Positions 46,200 to 57,270 of a stretch of DNA of 64,000 nt are shown piece by piece (the first letter of the stretch is position 1; every line of letters starts with the position of its first letter). The stretch spans positions 35,362,501-35,426,500 of the forward strand of contig CM076143.1 in assembly GCA_038025085.1 (NCBI GenBank), read 5' to 3'. Origin of the DNA: Tetragonia tetragonoides. Lineage: Eukaryota; Streptophyta; Magnoliopsida; Caryophyllales; Aizoaceae. Under the pieces are notes generated by a model that was not told the DNA's origin, did not search any database, and was given only the letters and a program-made list of their open reading frames with translations. A program made the translations under genes and the position numbers.

Positions 46200-47513
46200 C
46201 TAAAGGCCGCTAATGTCTATCGTGGACCTTGGGCTTGGATAAGGTGGTATTGTTTGCCCAGTGGGAGTGATTAAGTAGGATGCATCAAATCCTTTCTCCG
46301 TGTCAATAGCAAAAGAGTTTCCATGGGGATTATTATTGTTGCTAGGCGGTGGTGAGTCTTTAGGCAAGGGTATGGTGCCATTGTCGAACAGATCCTGAAT
46401 TTTCTCTTTGAGAGTGTAACATTTCTCAGTGTCGTTCCCACGACCTCTATGGTATTTGCTGAATGCGAACTCATTCCAATATGGCGATCTTTTTTCTATA
46501 GGAGGATCAGGAGAAGGCCCAATAGGGTGCAAGTAATCTCCTTTGACTAACTTGTCTAGAGCATTGACATAATGCATCCCAAGGGGAGTAAATCTTCTCG
46601 GGCGCCTAACAGTAATGGCATTCACCTCATTTCCTCTACTTGGGGATGCATGATTGGTGTTGGTGTATTTCTTATCCTTGTAGCCACTTGTGTTGTTGTT
46701 GTAAGTGACCTTGTTCTTCCCTCTTTGGAGTTGGTCATCTTCAATGGCCATGCCTACTTCAGTTAGTTTGTCATAAGTAGTTATGAGCTGAAACTTCATG
46801 TGTTCACGGTATTCAGACGCCAAGTTTTGGACTAGCATCCTAATTTGATCCTTTTCAGATGGGCGATCAATCATTTCAGCAACCTTAGTCCTCCATCTTC
46901 TCACGAAGTTGGTAAATCCTTCTTTGTCACCTTGCTTGGTGATTTCCAACTCTCTCAATGTCATGGGAGGCAAGACATTGTCAGCATATCTTTCTAGGAA
47001 AAGAGTAGACAAATCCTCCCACCTCTATAGCTTTTGAGTGGGTAGCTTGAAGAACCAGGCCCTAACAGCAGGGTCTTAGGTTTGGGGAAAGAGGTGAACA
47101 TACAGCTCTTTTTCAATGCCTCTAAGGCCCATTGCAGAGGTAAAAGCTCTAATGTGATCTTGTGGATCATCGGTTCCTTTGAATGTGGGAACTTTAGGCA
47201 TGGAAAACTTAGTGGGTAATTTTCCCTTGATGTGGGGAGCATGGCCTTCGAAATTGATAATCATGTCGTTAAAGACACGACTCTTGCCTAGAACGGACTC
47301 AAGCCTATTCAGCTTAGCTTGGAGTTCTTGGACCTTTTTAGTGGAGGGCTCAGTCTTATCTTCATTTGGTTTGGGTTCTTCTTCGTCCCTAGTAGGGGGA
47401 TCCAACTTAGCGACACGGGCTTCCATATCAGTGAATTTAGCATTCATGGTGACCTATTGGACCAAAAAGTCGTCCATCTTTTGGTCTGCGGTTCTTTCAT
47501 CTTCTCCAGACAT
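46200..47513 (-). pseudogene. Z gag
   Basis: The structural protein of the element particle. The likely start is the ATG at 47513 (MSGEDERTADQKMDDF). One reading frame runs to the stop at 46200 and is broken only by nonsense codons near 47454, 47076 and 47022. The capsid-type region (FKGTDDPQDHIRAF, then FTNFVRRWRTK) is clear. The nucleocapsid finger is damaged: in FSKYHRGRGNDTEKC the first Cys reads Ser and the second His reads Asn. Upstream of the ATG are short TCACCACCTACC direct repeats. Confidence 0.85.
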
Positions 47514-48733
47514 AATGGACTTAGGTGAGGTAGGTGGTGAGGTAGGTGGTGAAGTATGAGGTGACAATGGCGGTGTGTGAAGGTACTCGAGCCAAATGGG
47601 GCCCATGAACTGTGCTTGCGGTGAAGGTTCGAATAACAGCTTGCGGATCAATCTCTTATTGGACTCGTCCCTCTCCCACTTTCTAGGACCGTGATCTTTA
47701 TTCCTAACAATTCTAGAGATAAAAGGCCCGCTTAAGAAAATAAGAAATAAATGAAAAACTCCACGAAAAGAAAGATTTTATTTTTAAAACAAATGTGGGA
47801 AAAGAATCTAGCATTAATCCTCAACATGGCGATTTTTAGGAGAGACGCAATTTTATGTAAATAGTATATTTCAGTCAAAGATCTTTCAACTCTATTAAAT
47901 TAGAAATTTTACTCTTGACTTGCTTTATGGAAATGAATAAGGACTCTACTCTTGACTTAGATAGGGAACAGAATTTCCGAACTCAAGAAAAGGAAAATAT
48001 ACTATTGACTTGCTTTAAGAGAATAAATAGGACTCTTTTTTTATTTCGTATCATTGACGGGAATATGTTATTTGTATGCAATCTAATTCGTATGGAAAGG
48101 AACGTCTTCCTGATATGGTCACTAGCATCGTCGGAATTATACATGGATTCTATATCCTAAAAATAAAAGACCTTAGATTCTATTTGTAAACCTGACAAAA
48201 CGCACAAGCACACAAAAGGGAATCCTTCCCAAAATTGGACCCAAGAAAATCTTAAGGGGGGATCTAGTTCTAATACTCTATGGAAAATAATCACATAGCA
48301 AGGAAGAAATCAATCAAAATATGGCAAGTAAATCAATTAGCACCTTGATATGGACTATGGGACTAAATGCAATAGCTTGACACAATCTACGGTTGGATAA
48401 GGTAACCCACGACCGGATGCGTTTCGTCATCTATGGGATGCATAGTAAAACTAAACGTACAGTTTTACATATCTCGAATGGAAACATGTAAATGTCATGG
48501 GGTGAAACACGACTATGTGCAAGGCAATTCAGACCTAGTGGGTCACTAACCAAGTCATAGACAATGCTCCAAAAGGTAGATCCTATTAAGGTGTGGTGAT
48601 GTCTTTCGACATCTTGCGATGATAGCGCATGCAAGTAAATGATATAGATGCAAACACATACGGTAATTGAACCAAATAGCAAAAATAAATTATTGACATG
48701 GATAAGTTTTTGAATTATACCCTCTTACAAATA
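47514..48733 (-). other. Z 5' leader
   Basis: About 1.2 kb between primer-binding site and gag, with no convincing gene. It has several partial repeats of TTGACTTGCTTTA type (47915-48020). A long leader is usual for Tat elements. Confidence 0.55.
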
Positions 48734-48752
48734 TCCCCAGTGAAGTTGTCAC
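48734..48752 (-). other. Primer-binding site of Z
   Basis: On the minus strand GTGACAACTTCACTGGGGA directly follows the LTR end. It matches the Y site at most positions. Confidence 0.7.
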
Positions 48753-50309
48753 TGTATGAACCCTCGCCTTTCCGGCGCTTTTGATCGATGGAATCGTTTG
48801 AGATTGTAATTAATGGTTCTTAAATAATACGTCATATGCGATTTAATTCAATTGTGATGGCGGAAAATAATTCGCAAGCAATGAAGTCGCCACCAATTTT
48901 TAAGGAAACAATTGGAAACCATCAAAAAGTGCACCCAATTCCTATTGGGAATTGACTCATACCCAAAGGGGGCTAAACATTGAGTTCAGGGGTGTAGGTA
49001 CGAAATAAACAAAACGAATCTCATCTAAATAGCCCAAATTAACGGCCTATACTAAGCCTATCCATGTCAAATATTTATTTAAACTATATGGTTCCACATA
49101 AATCCGGTTGCCCAAGATCCTAAATTTAACTAGGTGGGTCAAAAACAACCAAATTATCTACCGTTATTGCTTTGCACAATTTATATCAAACTTACATGCA
49201 TATTAATTATCAAGCACAAGCAAAAGATAAGAGTAATAATAAAACGCTCCAACCTACCGCACTTTGCTAAACGCTCCAAGCATTGCATATGCACATCAAT
49301 AAATTTGTTAGTAACTTCAATAGAAGCACAATGCAAAAGATATCAAATTTATGCTAAAATAAACCTAAAGAGGTTGCTACATGCATGAATAAACATAAAA
49401 AGATGCAAACTTGCATAAACTAATGGAAAGATGCAAACTTTAAATTAAACTAACATGCATAATTTAATTATCAAAAAAAAACTAACATGCATAATTATTT
49501 ACAAAGATCAAAACATGCATAATTATTAAACCATAATCAAAAGCTAAGTAATGAAAGAAGGATTTAGTAAAGAGATTTAGGCCCTCAAGATGGTTAATAT
49601 GGACGTTCTATTCGAACGGGACTAGTAGAATTGGAATTGCTCTTCAATCTTGAGTGCTAGGTTGGGTGCAATGGCTTGCTTGAGTATTCAAATTTTGAAT
49701 TCTCTATGATTTAGGGTTTTGTGCTCTCAAATTGCTCTCAAAATTATATAACTGACCAACCCCTCTGAAAAGAGGGTGAAAGGGAGTATTTATAGAGTTA
49801 GGCAACGAAACTAGGGGCCTAGGGCTGCAGCCCCGGCGCCAAACTCGGTCCAACCAGAAAATCAGGCCCATCGGCTATCCGGAAGGTAGCTCGAAGCAAG
49901 CGGTTGCCACTGGACCCAGCGGCTGGCCTAACGGCCTCCGCTGTCATGCGTCTGCCGCTGGGTCGTTAGCGTCAGCCGCTCGACCCGGAGGCGCGCGCGC
50001 GATTAGGGTTTTGACTTTTTATGCTCAGTAAATTATGAAAATGTCCTTGAGCTGACCCAGGGGGTCGGGATCGAGCGATGTTGACCCAATTCTTCAAGAC
50101 GCGATATCTCTTGATCCGGGAGCCTGATTGAGGCAAGGTCATAGGCGTTGGAAACCTTATAACAAGGGCTGTCCAAAGACTGAGGTTTCAAGGAATTTGG
50201 TCCAGATTTTCGAGCAATGTCCTTTTATACTTACGTCCATGTTAACCCATGACCATCATCATCGGGCTTTGCCGTGCCAGGGGATGAGAACCGATTAGGG
50301 TGTCTACAA
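48753..50309 (-). repeat. 5' LTR of Z
   Basis: On the minus strand it starts TGTAGACACC (50309) and ends TTCATACA (48753), 1557 bp. The primer-binding site beside it marks it as the 5' LTR. Its partner is not in the window. Confidence 0.85.
49787..49995 (-). promoter_or_regulatory. Promoter of Z LTR: palindrome cluster and TATA box
   Basis: On the minus strand TCTATAAATA lies at 49787-49796. A GC-rich cluster with AGCGG/CCGCT arms lies at 49890-49995, 95-205 bp upstream. The arms are less regular than in Y. Confidence 0.55.
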
Positions 50310-51071
50310 AAAGTGAAGCCAAGGAGGAAGGATGACTATGATACACCTCCTGGATCAAAGCAAAACCCCATCGATGTTTAGTTGTTTTATTGACTAGGGT
50401 TAGCCGTTTTGTTTAGAAATATTATTTCATTATTGTGATGACCCTGCATGGTCAAGATTCGTGTGGTGTGATGTAGTTGCCTAAGCAACAAATATTTATG
50501 GCTGTTATTTATTTTGCAATCTATCTTAATACAAAGCTATTTCCTTTGATTATATGAATGTCGTTGTGATTTGTTTACATGATTGTTGTTATCACATATT
50601 TGCATGGTTGACTAAAAGCATGAATCCTATCGCATATGTCGTGACATGATGGGAATTCCATGTCGAATTTATGGCAAAAATTTTCATTGAGCATTATCAA
50701 ATCATTTGTGAGCCAAGAGCTAAAGCATATCAATATGACTACGTGTGAATGTTTATTGCCCTACTAAAATAGTATGGAGCCTCAATATGTGAATTATGAA
50801 TGTCATTGCCTATTCATGTGAGACCAATGTCTTTAAAGTGTATTACATGCCTATCGAACTATTAAGCATGAGAACTGAGAACAATAAAGCAAGTATATTG
50901 CTGAGACCTACAATGTAAGGTCGATCTTCAAAACTTATATGCTAATTGCTAAATGTCAAGAGAAAGGTTTCAATTACAACCTATATCTCTCAATTAGACC
51001 TTAAAGGGTCGAGATGTGCAAATTGTTTGAATGGTGTTCATACCATTACTTTTATATTCTCAAATCGCGAA
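50310..51071 (+). other. Chromovirus leader
   Basis: No gene is seen before the gag ATG at 51072. An upstream ATG at 50946 is in frame with gag, but the residues it adds do not look like gag. The sequence is cut on the left by the Z LTR. Confidence 0.55.
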
Positions 51072-51674
51072 ATGACAACCAACACCGATAGGATTGCTAG
51101 ACTTGAGGATGGTCTGACCGATGTGGTCGAGATCATGGCGCGACAAATGGCACGCCAAGAAGAGATGGAAACCGCACAAGCTTCTAAAACGCGCAGTTTT
51201 CGAGACTTTGACGCTCTCAAACCTCCTGCGTTCGAAGGTGGTGCTGATTTGACTAAACTAGAGAACTGGATCATTGAGTTCAAAAAGTTGTTCCTGGCTA
51301 CGTGTTGTCCTAACAACATGAAGATTAGCTCTGCGACGTATTACCTGAAGGGTGAGGCCAATAAATGGTGGAATGATGTGCGAACTGACTTGCTTGCAGT
51401 GTCGAACTATAATTGGGATCGTTTTAAGGAATCCATTCGTGCTAGATTTTATCCTAGTTCCTTACGACGCCTGAAACAGTGTGAATTTGATGGGTTGAGC
51501 CAAGACAAGCTGTCTGTGGCTGAGTATGCTGCCAAGTTAAACGAGCTTGCTATTTTTGCTCCTAATTTGCTAACATATGAAGCTGAACGAATCAAAAGGT
51601 TTAAGGACGGACTGAAATGGGACATTCAACGGTTTATCGCTGGACAATCCGTTACTTTTTCAAGAATCTTATGA
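51072..51674 (+). pseudogene. Chromovirus gag, capsid part
   Basis: Retrotransposon gag capsid. I chose the ATG at 51072 (MTTNTDRIARLED) because a coiled-coil-like N-terminus starts there. The hallmark block is present: FEGGADLTKLENWI, then YYLKGEANKWW, then FKESIRARFYP. The frame ends at a stop (51672-51674) just after RFIAGQSVTF; the rest of the protein continues in another frame. Confidence 0.9.
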
Positions 51675-52628
51675 CAAGGCCTTAAATCAGGAGAGGATAG
51701 TAGGACGTCGAGACACGCATATGGGTTACAACAAGCGCGACAAAGGCAATCCCTCGCACTCGAACATTGGCGACAAGAGGCCTAGACCTAGTGGTAACAA
51801 CAACAATTACCAAGGTGGTGGTCAGAACCACGGTGCAAATAGGAATCGTAACTAGAATAGTCATCGAGCTACGATAATGGATACAAGGAACACGCCTTGT
51901 ACTCGCTGTAACAAGACGCATCCTGGTGAAAACTGTCGTGGTGACGTGCTGCAGTGCTAAGAATGCAACAAGCCCGGTCACAAAGCTTATGAGTGTTGGT
52001 GCTGAGGAAGGAATGGTAATGGGCAGAATCGTGATAACAACTACAATCGTGGTGGGAATGGAAATGGCTATCGTGGTAATAGTGGTAACTGCCGTGGAAA
52101 CGGGGGTTACAACAATAAGAACAACTGCAACAACGCTGCTCCTGCTGTGAACAATCAAGCGCAAGTTCCTGCACCTGCTAATCCCGCGGCGAACAACAAC
52201 AACAATAATAGAGGGGTTAATGGCAGAATCTATGTGATGAACCGCAATGAGGCAGAAGCAAGCCCGAACGTGATCGTTGGTACTTTTCTTGTTAATTCTT
52301 ATCCTAATTTGTTTTGTTTAATAGTGGTGCATCGCATTCTTTTCTTTCTAAGAGCTTTGCATCTAAGATAGGCCTAGAACCTAGTTCAGTGTATAAGGAG
52401 AACATTACGATGCCTAATGGGTCGAATGTTAGTCGTAATTCGTTGTACGAGAAGTGTTCGATTAGTATAGCTGGTTCCATGCTACCCGCGGACTTGATTC
52501 AGTTCGAGTTAAAGAAATTTGACGTTATTTTGGGAATGGACTGGTTAGCCAAGTATAGGGCTAAGATAGACTGCTTCAAACAACTTGTTCCTTTGCAAGG
52601 ACCTAAAGGTAAGAAGATCACTTATTGA
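51675..52628 (+). pseudogene. Chromovirus nucleocapsid and protease
   Basis: Two CCHC zinc knuckles lie near 51900 (CTRCNKTHPGENC) and 51955 (the second is interrupted by a stop inside its Cys pair). An Asn/Gly-rich low-complexity stretch follows (51970-52230). The protease is at 52310-52628: the active site reads FNSGASHSF, with Asn where the family has the catalytic Asp, and GMDWLAKY follows. The frame shifts near 52310. Confidence 0.82.
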
Positions 52629-53700
52629 GGAGTTGTGGTCAAGCCTAAGCTGAAGGTGATGGCAATAATGAAAGTCAAAGAGTGCGTGAGTAAGGATGAA
52701 GAGATTTACCTTTGTCATGTGGTGGATATGAGTCGCGAGACGGAAGCTCCGTAACCTATTCCTGTAGTTTCTGAGTATGCTGACGTATTTCACCAAGAGA
52801 TTCCCAGAATGCCTCCACAATGCATTATCGACTTCACGTTGACCTAGCTCCAGGTTCTGCACCAATGTCGAAGGCACCGTATCGTATCGCACCTGTTGAG
52901 ATGAAGGGACTGAAAACACAACTCGAGGACTTGTTAGAGAAGGGATACATACGCCCGAGTGTATCGCCTTGGGGTGCTCCTGTTTTGTTTGTACGGAAGA
53001 AGGATGGTAGTTTGAGACTGTGCATTGACTACCGCGAGTTGAACAAGATCACAATCAAGAATTGATACCCACTTTCCAGAATTGACGATTTGTTTGACCA
53101 ACTGCGTGGAGCATCTATTTTATCAAAGATAGACCTACGATCAGGATACCATCAGTTGAGGATTTTCAACCCTGATATTGCAAAGACCGCGTTTAGGACG
53201 AGGTATGCGCACTACAAGTTCACCGTGATGCCTTTTGGGTTGACGAACGCACCTGCGAAGTTTATGGACTTGATGAACTGTACGTTCCAGCCTTACCTAG
53301 ACCAGTTTGTTGTAGTCTTCATTGATGATATTCTTGTTTACTCAAAGAACGCCGAGGAGCATGAGCAACACTTACGTACTGTTTTGGAGATTCTGCGAAG
53401 ACATCAACTTTACGCTAAGTTGTCGAAGTGTGAGTTTTGGTGAGAGACGATATCTTTCTTAGGACACGTGGTGTCTAAGGATGGTGTGGCCGTAGATCCA
53501 GAGAAGATTTGAGCTGTTACAGATTTGCCTAGACTGACGACTCTGGCCGAAGTTCGGAGTTTCCTTGGACTCAATGGCTACTATAAAAGGTTTATAGAAG
53601 GTTTTTCAAAGATTGCGCAGCCTATCACGAATTTGATGAAGAAAACCACAAAGTTTCAATGGTCTGACAAGTGCGAGATTGCTTTCCAAGAGTTGAGAAA
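52629..53700 (+). pseudogene. Chromovirus reverse transcriptase
   Basis: Clear polymerase blocks: [44 protein letters not shown], and a catalytic FIDD at 53318-53329. Stops interrupt at about 53063, 53441 and 53510, all in the same reading frame. The connection domain ends near 53700, where a frame change leads to RNase H. Confidence 0.93.
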
Positions 53701-54110
53701 CGTCTTAAAACTGCACCAATTATGAATCTACCTTCTAGAATAGATGGATATGAAGTCTACAATGACGCATCTAAGCATGGCTTAGATTGTGTTTTGATGC
53801 AACACGGCAAGGTCGTGCCTTACGCCTCAAGACAGTTGAAGAAGCACGAGGATAATTACCCTACACACGTTCTAGAGCTTGCTGCTGCCGTATTCGCATT
53901 GAAGATTTGGCGACATTACTTGTATGGTTCCGCAGTCAAAATGTTCACTGATTACAAGAGTCTCACGTACATCTTTACACAGAAAGAGTTGAACATGCGC
54001 CAGGAGATGGCTAGAACTTCTAATAGAGTACGACATTGATATTCAGTATCATGAGGGTAAAGCAAATTGAGTCGCTGATGCTTTGAGTAGGAAGTCTCGA
54101 CATACCTTAA
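53701..54110 (+). pseudogene. Chromovirus RNase H
   Basis: RNase H with its Asp (YNDASKHGL), Glu ([10 protein letters not shown]) and Asp (FTDYKSL). The end ([18 protein letters not shown]) is frameshifted near 54025. Only one RNase H is present, unlike the Tat elements. Confidence 0.88.
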
Positions 54111-55110
54111 ACACTGCTTTAGTGCTTCCTAAGGAGATCATACGTGACTTACAAAGCCTCAAGGTGGAGATTGTGTTTCAAGGTGACATTCAGTGTACCT
54201 TAGCACATATGACTGTTCGACCAACATTACTAGAAGAGATCAAGGTTGGACAAGGTGGTGACGAGGATCTTCAGTGGATTCTACACCACAAAGACAAGGG
54301 TAGGACCGAGGACTTTACTTTGAGCCAAGATGGAATTTTGAAATTTCGAGAAAGTGTCTGTGTACCCAATGACCCAGCTATCACAAGTCAGATTCTGGGT
54401 GAAGCTCATAATACGCCGTATTCTGTACATCCTGGTGGAGACAAGCTTTACAAGGATCTTCGCCAAGTGTTCTGGTGGAAAGGCATGAAACAAGAAGTCG
54501 CTAAGTTTGTAGCGAAATGTTTGACATGTCAAAAGGTCAAGATCGAGCACAAGAGACCTAGTTGAATAGTATAATCACTGGAAGTTCCTACTTGGAAATG
54601 GAATTCGATTTCTATGGATTTTGTCATGGGTTTACCTTTGACACAAAAGAACAACAATGCTATTTGGGTGGTAGTATATCGTTTGACAAAGGTCGCAAGA
54701 TTCATCCCAATGCATGACACTTGGAAAATAGAAAAGCTAGCTGACGCTTATGTCAAGGAAGTCATGAGACTTCATGATGTACCCGAAGATATTGTTTCTG
54801 ATAGAGACTTGATATTTCTCTCTCACTTTTGGCAGAAGCTACAAAAAGCTTTCGAAAGCAAATTGAAGTTTAGTACCACTTTTCATCCTGCAGCAGATGT
54901 CCAGACGGAAAGAACGACTCAGACTCTAGAGGATATGCTTCGAGCGTGTGCCCTCGAATATCAAGGTTCGTGGGACAAACACATTCCGTTGATCGAATTT
55001 TCTTACAACAACAGTTATCATTCGAGCATCGAACGAGCACCATATGAAGCCTTGTATGGTAGGAAATGTAGATCGCCTGTGTGTTGGAACAATATTAGTT
55101 AGACTGCAGC
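54111..55110 (+). pseudogene. Chromovirus integrase core
   Basis: The zinc-binding region has HNTPYSVHPG and CLTCQ (54400-54540). A stop at 54563-54565 precedes the core. The DDE residues are visible: Asp in SMDFVMGL, Asp in VSDRD, Glu in QTERTTQ. The core ends near 55100 at a stop. Confidence 0.92.
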
Positions 55111-55672
55111 TTTGGGTCCTAACATGATCTAGTAGACTGTCGACATTGTAAAGGTGATTCAAACAGAGATGCGAAGTGCACAATATCGCAAAACATCGTA
55201 TGTTGATAGAGATCGTAGACCTGAAGAATATGACGTGGGAAGCAAGATACTTTTGCGAGTATCTCCTACCAAGGGCGTTATGCGTTTTGGTCGTAAAGGG
55301 AAATTGAGTCCTCGTTACATTGGACCTTATGAGATCCTAGAAAGGATTGGTGAGGTTGCTTATCGTTTTGTTTTGCCTGTCGAACTTGAAAAAGTACACA
55401 ATGTGTTTCACGTCTCTCAACTGAAGCGATACGTACATGATCCAACTCATGTCGTTCAACCCGAAAGGATTGAACTTGATGAGAGTTTAACGTATGGAGA
55501 ATGTCCAGTCAAGATCACTGACCGAAAAGAGAGCTCGACTCGTACACAGACTATTCCAATTGTGAAAGTCATTTGGTCCCGTCATGGTCAAGAAGAGGCA
55601 ACATGGGAAGCTGAATCCATGATGCGCGAGAAGTACCCAGATCTCTTTATCGAAGGTACTAATTCCATTTGA
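55111..55672 (+). pseudogene. Chromovirus integrase C-terminus with chromodomain
   Basis: The frame 55154-55672 has the GPY/F type motif (LSPRYIGPYEILERIGEVAY) and then FHVSQLKRYV. The chromodomain follows (VKVIWSRHGQEEATWEAE), with aromatic residues spaced as in the group that binds histone marks. The stop at 55670-55672 looks natural. Such chromodomains are thought to steer insertion to heterochromatin. Confidence 0.9.
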
Positions 55673-55679
55673 GTTTTGG

Positions 55680-55718
55680 GATGAAATCCTTTTTAAGTAG
55701 GGCAGAATGTCACACCTA
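55680..55718 (+). other. Polypurine tract and LTR start, left of the LINE
   Basis: GGGATGAAATCC then TTTTTAAGTAGGGCAGAA lead into TGTCACACC (55709), which looks like an LTR start. The LINE target duplication (55704-55718) spans this junction. Confidence 0.6.
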
Positions 55719-55815
55719 ATTGGCATCGTAGAGAGTTTTCTCTCTCTTCGAAAATTGCTCTCTCTTTTCTCTACCCAGGCGCACGCTAAGCTCTTGCTAA
55801 CTTGCTCCTAGTTTA

Positions 55816-57270
55816 ATGGTGAGGAAGGAAAAAGCAAGACGAGGGGCTGAGAAGGAAGGCAATGGTCCAGTGAATGAGGCACAAACGATTACTGAAGCAA
55901 CAATGGAGATTCGTAGTGATTTACACAGCTCGCAGAGACCAAATTTGGATAGAGTGGTTCGAAACCTAGCAAGTGAGTTGAATGCACCGGAAATACTGAC
56001 TCTGGGTGTTCAACATGGGTTTGTTCAACAAATTGAATTAGCTCGGGAGAAGATTAATTCCTGGTTGTCCCAATTGCAAGAAAAAGCTAAATCAACAGGG
56101 TCATGGGTGGATGAAGTAGCTGCGGCTGAAGAGGTGCCTTCTATGGATGCTGAAATAGGTAATCCTTCTGCTTGGGATAGATTTGATATTTCTAAATTGA
56201 AAAATGCTGGATTTCGCCTAGAATATGTAGAACCTATGATTGTTGAAGGTAAACCTGTTAGGGAAATTAATATGGATGACATAAAATCTGAAATTGAATA
56301 CTGGAGTCAGGCCTTGGTTTGCTATGTTCTGGGGGCTCGACCTCCAGTGAGTGTTTTTAGTGGGTTTTTGAGGCGTATTTAGGCTAATAGAGGTATGAGG
56401 AATATTGCTATGATGAACAATGGTATTGTCCTTGTTAGATTTGATACTATGGAAAATAGGGATTTAATATTGCAGGAGGGGGGGTTCCACTTTGATAATA
56501 AACATCTGATAGTTAGGCCATGGTCTGCCAATGTTAACTATGCAAAGGAGGAGTCACATTCTGTGCCTATTTGGGTGAAATTGCCAGGGCTTGATGTCAA
56601 GTACTGGAATTCTACGGGTTTAAGTAAGGTAGCCAGCCTCATTGGCCGTCCTATGATGGCAGACAAGAACACTGAGATGAAAGTGGGTATTAACTTTGCT
56701 AGGGTTCTAATTGAGGTAGACATTGATTCTGCTTTTCCAGACAAGGTCAATTTTCGTAATGAAAGAGGGGTCATAGTGGAGCAACAAGTGGACTATGATT
56801 GGAAGCCCACAGTCTGCAACTTCTGTAGGCAATATTGCAATACTGAAGATGTATGCAGGAAGAAAGCAGGCACTCTGGAGAATTTGAGAAATGCAAATGG
56901 TGCTGCAGCCCAGAGGGGACCAATTGCTGGTGTTGGTGCTAGACCTACTGCAGAGGCACCAGGACCACCAGCAGCTGGAAATGGTGTAAGACAGAAGCAA
57001 TGGATAGAAGCAGGGAGAGGGAGAGGCAGGGGCAGACAAGGCTACAGGCAGAATGTGCAAAGGGGAGGAGGTGCTGGGAGACAAAATTTTGGTAAACCCA
57101 GACTAGAAATTGTAGTCACTATAACTGGCCAGACTCAGACAATAGGGGGAGTTGAAGCCACTCCAATTCATAACTCTTTTGCTAGTTTGCAGGATGAACA
57201 GATTGAGCACCCAACTGAAGATGTGTTGCATGGAGGTGAGATGATTATATCTCCTGTTGGACATGGATAG
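55816..57270 (+). pseudogene. LINE ORF1 (RNA-binding protein)
   Basis: ORF1 proteins of plant L1 elements bind the element RNA. The frame is open for 485 codons except for a TAG at 56380-56382 (a Trp position). The N-terminal part is charged; the middle resembles the DUF4283 domain (MNNGIVLVRFDTMENRD, WVKLPGLDVKYW). The zinc knuckle reads CNFCRQYCNTEDVC, with Asn in the usual His place. An Arg/Gly-rich stretch follows (GRGRGRGRQGYRQ). Confidence 0.9.

Larger units (their letters stand above)
26606..50309 (-). mobile_element. Element Z: Tat-lineage Ty3/gypsy retrotransposon, interrupted
   Basis: Minus-strand element with 5' LTR (48753-50309), primer-binding site, gag, protease, RT, both RNase H domains and part of integrase. 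Its 3' end, from mid-integrase onward, lies beyond the X-like insertion and is not in the window. It is split by the CACTA transposon (28221-42322) and a LINE (43123-43991). Gag and protease lie in one reading frame broken only by nonsense codons, so it is less scrambled than Y. Confidence 0.9.
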
